A DNA stretch of 64,000 nucleotides from Paralithodes platypus. Its lineage: Eukaryota > Arthropoda > Malacostraca > Decapoda > Lithodidae. The notes under the pieces were generated by a model. That model worked only from the letters and a program-made list of their open reading frames with translations, was not told the DNA's origin and made no database searches. This document shows positions 33,602-44,249 of the stretch, piece by piece; position 1 is the first letter of the stretch, and each line of letters begins with the position of its first letter. The DNA lies in the NCBI GenBank assembly GCA_032716605.1, contig CM064569.1:13694079-13758078 (forward strand). The letters are read 5' to 3'. The translations under genes and the position numbers were made by a program.

Positions 33602-35592
33602 AGCCATCTTCACACATAGAGTCGGTGCCCCAGTCCAGCACAAGTGAACGATGGGTGACACTCTTCGTGACTCTGGCAAGAACCAGCCTGAGTAGGTCAC
33701 TGTTCCTGATTCACCAAGAGTCAACAAGAGTCGGTACGTGTTCATCACTGAGAGTCAACAGTCACGAGGAGTGTAACACGAGTTGAGTAAATTTGACAAA
33801 TAACGGTCAAATTCCAGGTACGAAAACAAAGAGTCGGTACGAATCAACACAAGTCAACAAGAGTGTAACAAGAGTCAACAAGAGTGTAACAAGAGTCACG
33901 AAGAGTGCCGTCATCTGGGGTGTCATCGGATAATGTACCGGCATGTATGTATGTATGTGTGTATGTATGTATATACTCATGCACACCCCGTAGATGGGGG
34001 TGGCCGATCGAGACAGACCGAAGAGAAACAACATTTAAAGTTCCAATTTTTATGGTTTGGTACCACTTTCGCGTTCCCTCACCCCTTTCTGTCTCCTTTA
34101 GTAGATGAAATTTACAAGGGGAGGAGGATTCCTAGCCTACCGTCCCTAGAAGGAAAAGTAGGACAGTAAAATAGACAGATAGAAAATAGTAAGTAAAAAG
34201 TATATAGTACAAAATATATAGAAAATAATATATACAGAAAAGAAATAGCGCTCAAAATGTCGTAAATTGTGGCACACATTATTGCTTGCTTAGACTGACC
34301 TCGATCTTCCCCTCTATCAATCTACTGAATTTATCTTCTGTATCTAATTATCTTCCTTATTATTGAACAGAATGATTTTTTGTTTCATGGTTTTTTAATC
34401 ATTATTTAGTTTCTAATGTTATACAGTGGACAAAAATACTATCCTACCATTACATTAATCATTATTATGAAGAAAAAAAACAAATAAAAACATTCCCTCT
34501 ATCTTTCATGTAAGGCTAACGTATGATTCCGACACCTTAGGCTTATTTCATAATTCGCACATTTTACGCTCACTTGGACCTAACGACCTTCGATCTATAT
34601 CTCCATTAACTAATTATCTCCCTTATTAATGGACAGAATTATATGTTGTTTGATGTCATTTTAATAATTGTTTAGTTTCTAATGCCGTGGAAATTAAACA
34701 AATAATGTCCTACCATTACATTAATAATTATTATGATAAAAGAATATAATATAAATTTCCCCCTGTCTTTTTTCAAGCTGATCTAGGCTATTGACAATTT
34801 ATCGTTTCAGAAAGCTAAGTCTCTGTTTCATAGCAAGCTTATTTTTGCTCACATTATCGATGCTTTCACTTCTCACTGAAGAATCGGGACCATAATTGTT
34901 TACATTTTTGTAATCGACTTGAGTCATTTTGCTCATTATGTGTTAGTGGTGTAATTAGTTTATTTAGCCAATCAAATCAGAAATTATTCACAGATTCCAG
35001 AGACCAAATAACAAATATAAAAGCTGATAAATAAGGTATATAGCTAGATATAGATGGAAATGAATAAACTAGATAGAAATAAAAATAATAGAGAGAGAGA
35101 AAACAGATGACAAGGAAAATTATAATACGAAATGTACACAAATAACACTAGCGGTCTGTTTTCTAAAGGGTCACCGAAGTTACGTTGTTTTCTATCTGTT
35201 TTCTAAAGGGTCTTTGCAATTTCGATGTTTTCATATGGTTAAATATGGTTTAATATTATATTTTGAAGAAGTTGGGTCACAAGCGAGTCACGAAGAGTTA
35301 TGCAGAAGAGTTCAACAGGAGTCAATACAAGTCACGAAGAGTCAACATGTGTCTACATGTATGTCCTTCGGACTCGTGACTGACGGGGACACGAAATGTC
35401 ATGCAGGTTTGAAATGTCTAGGCCCTGTCACGAGTACCCAGGATACACCCCGATACCAACAGTAGGCTACTCACAGAGTGTAACACGAGTCCCGAAGAGT
35501 CACAAAGAGTGTGCCAGAGTCATTGCCGAATATGGAAATTTCATCACTCGTGTTGGACTCGGGAACCGACTCGTGTATGTGTGAAGATGGCT
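33602..35592. mobile_element. ~2-kb non-autonomous TIR element with TAA duplication
   Basis: The left end, AGCCATCTTCACACATA, and the right end form imperfect inverted repeats of about 45 bp. TAA flanks both sides (33599-33601 and 35593-35595). Near both ends lie many copies of short related motifs (GAGTCAACA, GAGTCACGAAGAGT, GAGTGTAACA; about 33668-33910 and 35270-35520), as expected for transposase-binding subterminal repeats. No transposase frame is visible in the AT-rich middle. A 3-bp TAA target fits PIF/Harbinger-type elements, but I infer this from the target only. A (GTAT)n module at about 33942-34030 is a nested insertion. Confidence 0.65.
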
Positions 35593-35624
35593 TAACACCG
35601 AGACCAATGCTAATACCAATACCG

Positions 35625-35847
35625 GATATTCTATTTCTTATTAATTTCACCCCCAACACCAAACACCTCCAATGAAATTAATGAAAGCATATACGTGATC
35701 CACTGGGATTCGAACCCAAGTTATCACACACAGATTTTTAAACACTCTAACAATTACACCACCAAGACGGTTAAAGGTCTATGCACAAGCCTATGACATC
35801 TTATCCATTCTCGAATACTGGATATTAATCTAATCATGCACTGTACA
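35625..35847 (-). mobile_element. Second copy of SINE plus flank, abutting exon 3
   Basis: Homologous to 33222-33431. It carries a B-box region (gggattcgaacccaag on the + strand, near 35707-35722) and ends with the shared flank ggatattaatctaatcatg at about 35820-35838. Exon 3 begins 10 bp after the end of the recognisable duplication, so the upstream part of the exon-3 acceptor region may lie within repeat-derived sequence. Confidence 0.6.
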
Positions 35848-35856
35848 TATTCCCAG

Positions 35857-36048
35857 TGTTCTGTGTGGTAGAGAGCCTGGAGTTGCGAGCAGTGTGTATG
35901 GGACTATACGGTGCCGGAGCCTCAGCAGTCATTAGCTTCACCTCCCTGCTGATAGTGGAACAGCTGGGGCTTGATATGCTCCTATCCGTCACCAGCACCA
36001 CCATGCTCAACAACGCTATCGTCATGCTCGTCTTTGGCTTCTCGCACG
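35857..36048 (+). CDS. MFS/SLC16-like transporter, coding exon (helices ~10-11)
   Basis: The acceptor, gtacatattcccag, ends at 35856; the donor, CACG|GTCAGG, starts at 36049. Length 192, phase 1 on both sides. The translation, VFCVVESLELRAVCMGLYGAGASAVISFTSLLIVEQLGLDMLLSVTS..., has two hydrophobic stretches with small residues (GLYGAGASA), typical of helix 10. It is followed by LIVEQLGLDMLLSV, which aligns with the conserved LGLxxLxxA region of monocarboxylate-transporter-like proteins. Confidence 0.87.
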
Positions 36049-36099
36049 GTCAGGTTATATTATTATAATATCTGTACTGAATTAAGGGCTTCATGTATA

Positions 36100-36662
36100 A
36101 GGGAGAGGGTGCAACAGGGGAAGAGGGTTGTAGGAACGCTGAAAGCAGTAACAAGAAATAGGGTGGTCAGCATGGAAGTAAGGAAGTCCTTGCATGACAG
36201 TGTGGTAATTCCGACATTGACTTATGGAAGCGAAGCATGGATGTTGGTGGAGAGACTCGGACCAAGAGAGAGAGGTTTGGAAATGAGTTACTTGAGAAGT
36301 GCGTGCGGAGTTACATGGAGGGAAAGACAGACAAATGAGTAAGTAAGATAGAGGTGTGGTGTGGAGGTAGACGTGCTGGAAAGTATGAAAAGGAACACCT
36401 TGAGATGGTTCGGCCATATGGAACGTATGGGGGGCGAGAGAATGACAAAGAGGGTGTACGAGAGCGAGGTGGAAAGACAAAGAGGGAGAGAGGTAAACAG
36501 AGAGAGAAGTAGAAGGATGGAGTGAAGAAGTATATGAATGCATGCGGTGCTGGTTGGGAGGAAGGGCGTCGACTGACTGGGGACAGAGGTGCATGGGGAC
36601 GTTTCATTCGTGGCCACCCCTTCGGGGATTATGGTATTAGGCAATACATAGATAGATAGATA
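36100..36662 (+). mobile_element. 5'-truncated RTE-like LINE in the third visible intron
   Basis: Homologous to the last 560 bases of the LINE at 9510-12608, here on the + strand. It covers RERVQQGKRVVGTLKAVTRN, YGSEAW, LRWFGHMERM and the 3' end, with an (ATAG)n tail (about 36648-36662). It carries internal frame breaks (for example near 36342 and 36500). It makes up most of the 680-bp intron between the last two exons. Its truncation fits incomplete reverse transcription on insertion. Confidence 0.88.
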
Positions 36663-36728
36663 ATCATCATCATCAGCCATATAGTTTGTTATTGTGTTGA
36701 AGTATAATACTCTATGTTGTATTTGCAG

Positions 36729-37165
36729 GTTTGGCTCACGATCTGACTGGTAGCTACGTGGCCAGTCTGTGGTTCCTGACGGCAGCCCTCTGTCTTAGTG
36801 AGATCTTGTGGCTCCTCCTCCCCACAGCCAGAGCATATGACTACAGGAAGGGCCATCTCAAAGACGAAAAGCAAAATATTTTTAAGGATAAACAAGAAAT
36901 AAAAGAACAACCGAAGGAAATCAATGAGAAATCAGCAATAAATCTAGCACATTTGTCATTGCAACAGAAGGGCCAACCTCAGGAAGAACAGCATCAATCA
37001 GTGAGCCAACAAGGCGATCATAGAGAACAACTATATCAACAATCGCAACAGGCTATTCAAGAGAAACCAGAAAACCTAAAAAATACAAAACCACCAGAAC
37101 TAACTCCCATTCTCAAGTCTATCCCTTCACTTAGTAGGCGACGTTATTATTCAACGTCAAGTTAA
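36729..37165 (+). CDS. MFS/SLC16-like transporter, last coding exon (helix 12 and tail)
   Basis: The acceptor, ctatgttgtatttgcag, ends at 36728; the frame runs to TAA at 37163-37165. It starts in phase 1, completing a Gly codon, with GLAHDLTGSYVASLWFLTAALCLSEILWLLL. The DLTGSYxAS motif before the last helix is characteristic of monocarboxylate-transporter-like proteins. A cytoplasmic tail of about 100 residues rich in Q, E and K follows, ending SRRRYYSTSS. The four exons together encode 457 residues in one consistent frame. Only 48 bases separate the stop from LINE copy A2, so the 3' untranslated region either is very short or reads into the LINE. Confidence 0.88.
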
Positions 37166-37176
37166 TGTTATACCTT

Positions 37177-37177
<1 letters not shown>

Positions 37178-37211
<34 letters not shown>
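37178..37211 (+). repeat. (CT)n microsatellite at LINE junction
   Basis: A pure CT tract of about 32 bp ends in ctctacag at the 5' truncation point of LINE copy A2. The final acag also belongs to the LINE sequence (compare 29455-29462). Confidence 0.9.
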
Positions 37212-37212
<1 letters not shown>

Positions 37213-38031
37213 AGAAAATTATGACGTAATTGGCATAACAGAATCTTGGCTCAATACAGAAGACAGAGACTTTTAGCAGAGTATTCACTTCCCGGTTATG
37301 TAATGTTTGATAAAAGACGAATTAATAGAAATGGAGGTGGCGTTTTATTTGTTATCAAAGAAAGCCTTAACTCGATCCTCTTGTCAAAACCCCAAATTGC
37401 GAACGTCGACACATCCTTTGTGGTAATCAATAATAATAAAGGTACAACAATAATATTTGCATTAATATACAGACCTCCAGCTCAATCAGTGCAAACTGAC
37501 CGAGAAATTTACGAACAAATTGCAGATGTAAGTAACTCACAAGATACAGTAATTTTTGGCGACTTTAATTTACCTGTGACCCAGTGGGGCGATACTCTTG
37601 TTTCACACTCCGGACATGACTTGTATACGAACTTGCAAGAGAGTTCGCTCTATCAATTTGTTCGATCGCCGACCCGTGGTAATAACATTGTTGACCTTGT
37701 ACTTGCAACAGAAGAAGAATTAATGGAGAATTGCATGTTGGTGATGAATTCAGTAATAGTGACCATTGTACGATCACTTTCCATTTAAAATTCAATAGCA
37801 ACGAACCCAATACCAGCAAAGAGAAGGTCCCAAATTTCAAGAGAGCAAACTTCCGTAAACTTAGAGCAATACTCAAGAAAAACGACTGGAGTTCTATGAT
37901 TAACAATGATCTAAACAAATCATGGAGATTTTTCACCTCCACTTACTCGAATGCAGTACATGAATGTATACCATTAAAAAAAACGAAGATCAGTAAATAA
38001 TAATAGGCCCAAGTGCTGGAATAAAGACAAA

Positions 38032-38521
38032 GGGGAGGTGTGGTGGAGTGGTCATGCCACTGGATTGGTAATCCAATGGACCCGGGTTCAAATCCCGATA
38101 TGTCAATGAGAAGATATTATTGGGATTGAAATTGTGCTGTACCTAGTATCATTGCATTACCACAAAGCCCACCGAAATGCCAAAAAAATACCCTCATTGT
38201 TCCTTGATTAAATAACACTGTATGAATATTCCCATATTCAAAATATGTTACAGGGGGACAATGCCTAGTGAGTTCACTGCTCAATAGGTGGCGTTCTGAG
38301 AGTGAAGGTCTGAGTCTGGAGGGTGAGACGGTGAAGCACTTGAGCGAAGCAACCGGCCGCTTCAGAGATGGAGCTGCTTCGAGCCATGATGGTTGCTTCA
38401 CATGTCTCACTCCCCAGACTGGAACAAGACCTCACGGGCTTCACCGTGTTGAGCGGTGGAATGTACAGGCTCTCAGCCTATGCCCGAGAGGGAGTAGTTG
38501 GAATATAGAAAGAAAAAAAAA
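38032..38521 (+). mobile_element. Long tRNA-derived SINE, copy 2, nested in LINE A2
   Basis: Homologous to 20826-21275. The tRNA-like head carries an A-box-like segment (tggtggagtggtc) and a B box GGTTCAAATCC (near 38090-38100). The body of about 380 bp ends in an A-rich tail (38509-38521). It interrupts the endonuclease region of LINE A2, so it is younger than that LINE. Confidence 0.82.
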
Positions 38522-39542
38522 TTGCGGATTGTCTGCTTGCTAAAAAGAATGCTCATGATGAATTACAAATCTCTGACACCCATGAAAATAAAGTTACATT
38601 TGTAGATCTATGACGCAAAGCCAAAAAGTTAATCAAACAAAGTAAAAACACGCTAGAATTACATGTTGCAAATCAAAGTAAAACAAACCCGAAAGAATTT
38701 TATAGTTACATCAGGAAGAAGAAAGTAGTTATTTCAATGATTGGACCGTTAGTCGATGAGAAAGGAGATTACACTAAAGATGAAGCAAAAATTAGTAACG
38801 CTCTCAATACCTTCTTTGCATCAGTTTTTACAACAGAAGGCTTTACTAATATTCCTACAGCATCGCCGATTCAGATTGATAATTCTGATGTTCTAAGCAG
38901 TATCAGCATTACAGAGAGAGAAGTTTTTAAATTTTTAGATAAACTCAAGGTAAATAAATTGCCTAGACCTTATACAATCTCGCCCAGAGTTCTAAAGGAA
39001 GCCAAGTATGAGCTCTCCAAACCAATGGCATTGCTCTTCAACAAATCCTTGCAGTCTGGGACTATGCCTGATCAGTGAAAGCTCGACAACGTAACCGATA
39101 CTCTAACACCGATATTCTAAAAAGGCAGCAAATCCTTACCCAGTAACTATCGTCCAATTAGCTTAACCTCAGTTGTATGTTAAATGCTAGAAACACTCAT
39201 AAGAGACAGACTCGTTAATCACTTAGAGGAAAATAACATAATTAAAGATACTCAACACGGCTTTCGTAACAAACGTACCTGCTTAACAAACCTCTTAGAC
39301 TTATTCCACGATATCCTCAACCTCTATGATGAGAGTAAAGCTGTAGATATTATATACCTTGATTTTCAAAAAGCCTCTGACAAAGTTCCTCACAAACGTT
39401 TACTGCTAAAACTAAAAACGCATGGAATAAAAGATGGTGTGTTGAAATGGATAGAAAATTGGCTCAGCGACAGATGGAAAAGGGTAAGGCATCTAAATGG
39501 ACCAATGAAAGTAGCAGGGTACCCCAGGGATCGGTACTAGGA

Positions 39543-42176
39543 ATAAATAAATATATATGTTGCATCTACCGTTCCCCAAATACTTCTTCAGAGCAGTCTT
39601 TTTGATTCTCTGTCCTCACAACTCAGTGTCCTCAACTTAAATGCTTCTTCTGAAATCACTGTGTTGGGTGATTTTAATGTCCATAATGTTGAATGGCTCA
39701 CTCATTCAGCCAGGACTGATGATGCTGGTCTTGAATGTGAGCTATTTGCAGACTCATTTAATCTCACTCAACTAGTCAACCAACCCACCCGTGTACCAGA
39801 TAATCCTGATCATAATTCCCACCTACTGGACTTATTTTTAACAACCAATTCAGAAAATTATGATGTTACAGTGAGGTCCCCGCTTGGATCTTCTGATCAC
39901 TGTCTGATACAGGCCACCTGTCTATCACCTACCACACCTTCCCACTCTGAACCTGTTTTGGTGACTAAATGGCATTACGATAGGGCAGACTGTGAGGGTC
40001 TTCAAGATTTCTTTATTGATATTCCTGGACCTCTTTCTTTTCTAATGATGCACACTCCACCTTGAGCCACATACAAGATTTTATAAAACTTGGAATGGAA
40101 ACTTTTATTCCTCATCAAAAGTACAATTAAAGATCTAATTCACCTAAATGGTTCGACCATAATTGTGCTAGAGTAACTGACCAAAAAGCAATAGCCTAAA
40201 ATGCATACACAAGATAAAAACACATGAAGCCTTTAATTATTTTAGAAATATCAGAAATCATGCCAAAACTGTATTAAATCTAACTAAATCAAACTTTCTC
40301 CACAAGCAGGCAAATAAACTTCTAAATAATCCAAATGATAACAAAATATTTTGGTCTACTCTTAACTCATTCAAATCCAACTTCACTACTGCTTCATCCA
40401 TTCCACCATTAAAATCTCCGACTGGCAATCTTGTAAGTGATCCACGAGGTAAAGCTAACCTTCTTGCGGATATTTTTTCCACCAACTCAACCTTAGATGA
40501 AATAAATCAAGATGTACTTAATTTTAATTCGCCTGAAATTCCCTCGCTTAAGATCCACACCAGACATGTCAAAACTATTTTGCAGAATCTTTCAGTAGAT
40601 AAAGCTCCTGGTCCTGATGAAATTCCTCCAATAGTACTTAAAAATTGCTCCTTGGTGCTCGCTCCTGTATTGGCAAAAGATTTCCGTCTGTGTACTCATA
40701 CCTCATGTTTCCCAGTATCCTGGAAAGAAGCAAACATCCATCCAGTTCCTAAAAAAGGTGCCTCTTCAGATCCATCAAACTACAGACCAATAGCTATAAC
40801 TTCCACTCTTGGTAAAGTCTTTGAAATTATATTAAATAATCACATAATTAAGCATCTTGAGAATAATAAATTAATCAGTGATAGGCAATATGGTTTTAGA
40901 CGATGTCGATCAACTGCAGACATTCTTTGCCTTCTTAGCATCAAATCAACCAAGCTACAGACCAACATGGTCAAACACATACAATAGCACTGGATATATC
41001 AAAGGCATTTGATAGAGTCTGGCATCAATCCTTATTGTCGAAGATGTCACACTACGGCCTTGCATCATTAGTTCCATTAATTTCTTCTTATCTTCATAAC
41101 AGAAAAAATATGTGTAATGGTAGATGGCCTTTATTCTCAATTTCACTCAATAAATGCTGGTGTTCCCCAGGGATCAGTTTTGGCCCCAACTCTGTTCCTC
41201 ATTCATATCAATTATCTCATATCTACCACTCATAATCCAATACATTCCTACGCAGATGACTCAACACTCCACAGTTCCTTCACATTTACCAATTCGTTCA
41301 CCCAACCCAATCTTATATATACACAAATAAACACTGCAATTTCTCTGAACCAGGACCTTTCTAGAATTAATGAATGGGGACAAAATAATCTAGTTTCCTT
41401 TAATGCACAGAAAACCAAGTACATTCAATTTTCTAACCGACAGAATCTCACTGACTCCCATATATTTTGTAATGATGTAAATATTCCCACTTCCCCTAGT
41501 ATTGACATTCTCGGTGTAACATTAACTACTAACTTGAGCTGGACACATTATGTTAGAAGCATTGCTAAGATTGCCTCTAAAAAACTGGGACTCCTGTACA
41601 GAGTTCGAGAATTCTTCACTGACGAGCAGTTGGCCGTAATATATAAAAGTCATGTGCGTTCTCAGATGGATTACTGTTCACCTCTGTGGAGTGGAAGTGG
41701 AGTGGTTGCATTGAGGCAGTTGGACAAAATTCAAAATAAAGCTATTAGATTAATCAATAACCCTGCAATCACACAGGACCTTCCTACATTATCCATACGA
41801 AGAAACGTTGCATCCCTTGCATTATTCTACAGATATTTTCACAGCAATTGTTCCGAAGAACTTGCTTCAATTGTGCCGCCTCTCCACATCTTTCCCCGTA
41901 GAACTAGGGCAGCTGAGAGCGCCCATGAATTTACACTTTCTCCTCCACAATGCAGAACTTCTGCTTATCAAAATTCATTTATCCCCAGAACTAATACTCT
42001 TTGGAATTCACTTCCCTCGAGTTGCTTTCCACAAACTTACACTCTACAACAGTTTAAATCCAGTTGTTACAAACATTTTATGAATGGAGGATGCCTTTAG
42101 GCACATGGACCTTTTTGTTTTATCTGTGTTTTTCCTTCCTCCGTTCATTGTCTCTTTAAAAAAAAAAAAAAAAAAA
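39543..42176 (+). mobile_element. Poly(A)-tailed LINE fragment nested in LINE A2
   Basis: This 5'-truncated non-LTR retrotransposon begins within the endonuclease (IYRSPNTSSEQ, VLGDFNVHNVEW, SSDHCLI) and continues into a reverse transcriptase. RT signatures are KAPGPDEIPP near 40604, NYRPIAITS near 40781, then in other frames DISKAFDRVWH, GVPQGSVLAPTLFL and YADDSTLH near 41250. The C-terminal part is intact (41117-42100; RSQMDYCSPLWSG, IQNKAIRLINN). It ends in a 19-base A-run (42158-42176). Frameshifts occur near 39604 and 41000, and a decayed block lies at 40080-40570. YADD and the poly(A) tail suggest the Jockey/I group, but I cannot fix the clade. A few bases of LINE A2 appear lost at the insertion point and no duplication is visible. 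Confidence 0.85.
41117..42100 (+). pseudogene. Reverse transcriptase C-terminal half of nested LINE
   Basis: A 327-codon open frame. It starts within the palm region (AGVPQGSVLAPTLFL), has the catalytic YADD (SYADDSTLHSS), and then a thumb and C-terminal region with KKLGLLYRVREFF, QMDYCSPLWSG, LDKIQNKAIRLI and WNSLPSSCF. The upstream part of the polymerase lies in other frames, so the protein cannot be whole. Confidence 0.82.
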
Positions 42177-43343
42177 TCTTTCTAATTTACATCAACGACA
42201 TACCTGAACAATCTCAAAGTTGGCTGACGATACAAAAGTTGCAAATAGCGTACTCTCAAAAGAACAAGTTGATGATATGCAACACAATCTAGATAAGCTG
42301 TCAATTTTGGGCCCAAATTTAGCAAATGAGTTTCAATGCGGATAAATGTAAAGTACTACATATTGAAAACCGAAATGAGAAAGCAAACTATTCGATAAAT
42401 GGCACTCAGCTTAAGAGTGTAGACAGAGAAACTGATTTGGGAGTAACAATATCGAGTAACCTTAAACCGAGTCAGCAATGTTCAGAAGTTGTGAAAGCAA
42501 ACAAAATAATTGGCTTTATAGGCAGATCATTTGAGCATAAATCCAAAGAAGTTATCCTAACTCTTTACAATTCCTTAGTCCGCCCTCTTCTGGAATACTG
42601 CATTCAATCCTAGTACCCTTATTACCAAAAAGATATAGACAAGCTAGAACGAGTTCCACGTACAGTTACCAAAATTATATCTAGCCTAAAGAACAAACCA
42701 TACAAGGAGCGTCTTAAAGAATTTAATATATTTCCTTTAACCCAGCGCAGATTAATAGGCGACTTAATTCAAATGTTCAAAATCATCAAAGGCATCGACA
42801 ATATGAACAGTAGTAAGTACTTCACTATCGACCAATCTAATTACACGCGGGGAAACGGTTGCAAAATCATTGGTAAAACTTTTAACTCGCACGAATCAAA
42901 AAATGTCTTCTTCAATCGAGTTGTCAACTTGTGGAATAGGCTTCCCCGAGACTTATAGATTGCAGCTCCGTGATTCTTTTAAACTTCGCATAGACAAATA
43001 TCTTACCTCAAACCCGCGACTGACTGCGTTTGTAAATTAATAACTATATTTTATTCCCCCCTCAGATTCATCAAGGCTTATTGTGTATATATATTACTAA
43101 CACGTTACTCTTTCTATCCCAGATATACGAAAGATCACGTATAACTGCATTATGTTACTAACCCATCTGTCCCCTACTAACATCCTAATCCTGCCACAGA
43201 CATTAGCTTCAGGGCAGTAGTTCCCTTTCCAATATTCCCTTACCCACTCTAAACCACTGTTTGGACACTTGATCCTCAGTGTTTTGGAGGACAAGCAGCC
43301 TATTAGACCTGGTGTTGCTTGATTTCCTTTGTACTCCTTTGTA

Positions 43344-43345
<2 letters not shown>

Positions 43346-43415
<70 letters not shown>
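43346..43415. repeat. (TC)n-(TA)n microsatellite at the 3' end of LINE A2
   Basis: The LINE's decamer tail (tttgtactcc) passes without a break into a short TC run and then about 54 bp of TA repeats. The open frames through it are meaningless. Confidence 0.9.
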
Positions 43416-43419
<4 letters not shown>

Positions 43420-44249
43420 TATGCCTTGATTTTATTCAGGTTTAGTTATTGGATGAGGTGAGTTCTTTCAAGACTGGAATATCAGAATTCATACAGTTAC
43501 ATGCAAAGAATACAATAGAGGATACATAATTACATATAATACCAAAATATAGTTTAGGGAACAGTTTATTCACATAAGCTCTAAGAACATACATATATCT
43601 GAATTAGAATTGTACCAAACATGAGAACATAAATAATACAACCACTTATTATCTCCCAGCATGATCGCGGATCTAGAAAGAGCTCAGGTATATTCAAGCT
43701 ATTTCGTTAATGTTAATTTCACAGTTACCTAATAGTGATATCTTTGTAGGACCAGATAATGTTGGAAAGAATCGAATGCTCTAATAGTCACTTAATATAT
43801 CAATCAGATTAGGTCGTTATTATTGAAGAGGATATGTGAGGTTGATAGAGTAGGCTATCATACACTTTAAATCACCTTGCACTCTGGTGTATATAGTTAT
43901 AACTTAAACATCTAGAATTGTGGACTCTAACTTATTTCACTCTTATAGAAATTATGGCAGAGTCGATAGTGAGTAATTTCGGCTTATTTGGATTGAATTC
44001 CTTATAGATTTCAGAGATGTGTACTAATACTGGTTTTAACACTTGTACACTTTATATATTGGATCTGTATCTATAGACTCGGGCTAAGTAACACTTTCGA
44101 TTATTTATTTCAAAATAAGGAACTTTTGGACTCTTGACTTATTTACCACTGGGCGGAATTATGGTAGAGTTAATACATGCTAACTTCGGCTTATTTGGAT
44201 TTAATTCCTGAGAGATGTTAGAGAGGTGTACGAACACTGGTACACTTAT
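43416..44249. other. No gene; tandem-duplicated ~205-bp unit
   Basis: The stretch 43935-44050 (attatggcagag..., ttcggcttatttgga, gtacactt) is repeated with changes at 44140-44250. No coding signal is seen. Confidence 0.5.

Larger units (their letters stand above)
37214..43345 (+). mobile_element. CR1/L2-like LINE, copy A2, twice interrupted
   Basis: This 5'-truncated copy begins inside the endonuclease (cagaaaattatgacgtaatt) and exists as three blocks. 37214-38031 is endonuclease, 38521-39542 is linker plus reverse transcriptase to LGSVLG, and 42177-43345 is the rest of ORF2 and the 3' end with the TTTGTACTCC tail. A SINE (38032-38521) and a second LINE (39543-42176) fill the gaps. ORF2 is broken by many stops and shifts, including the same TGA as copy A1 (38611-38613). 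The copy lies just downstream of the transporter stop codon, in sense orientation. Confidence 0.88.
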
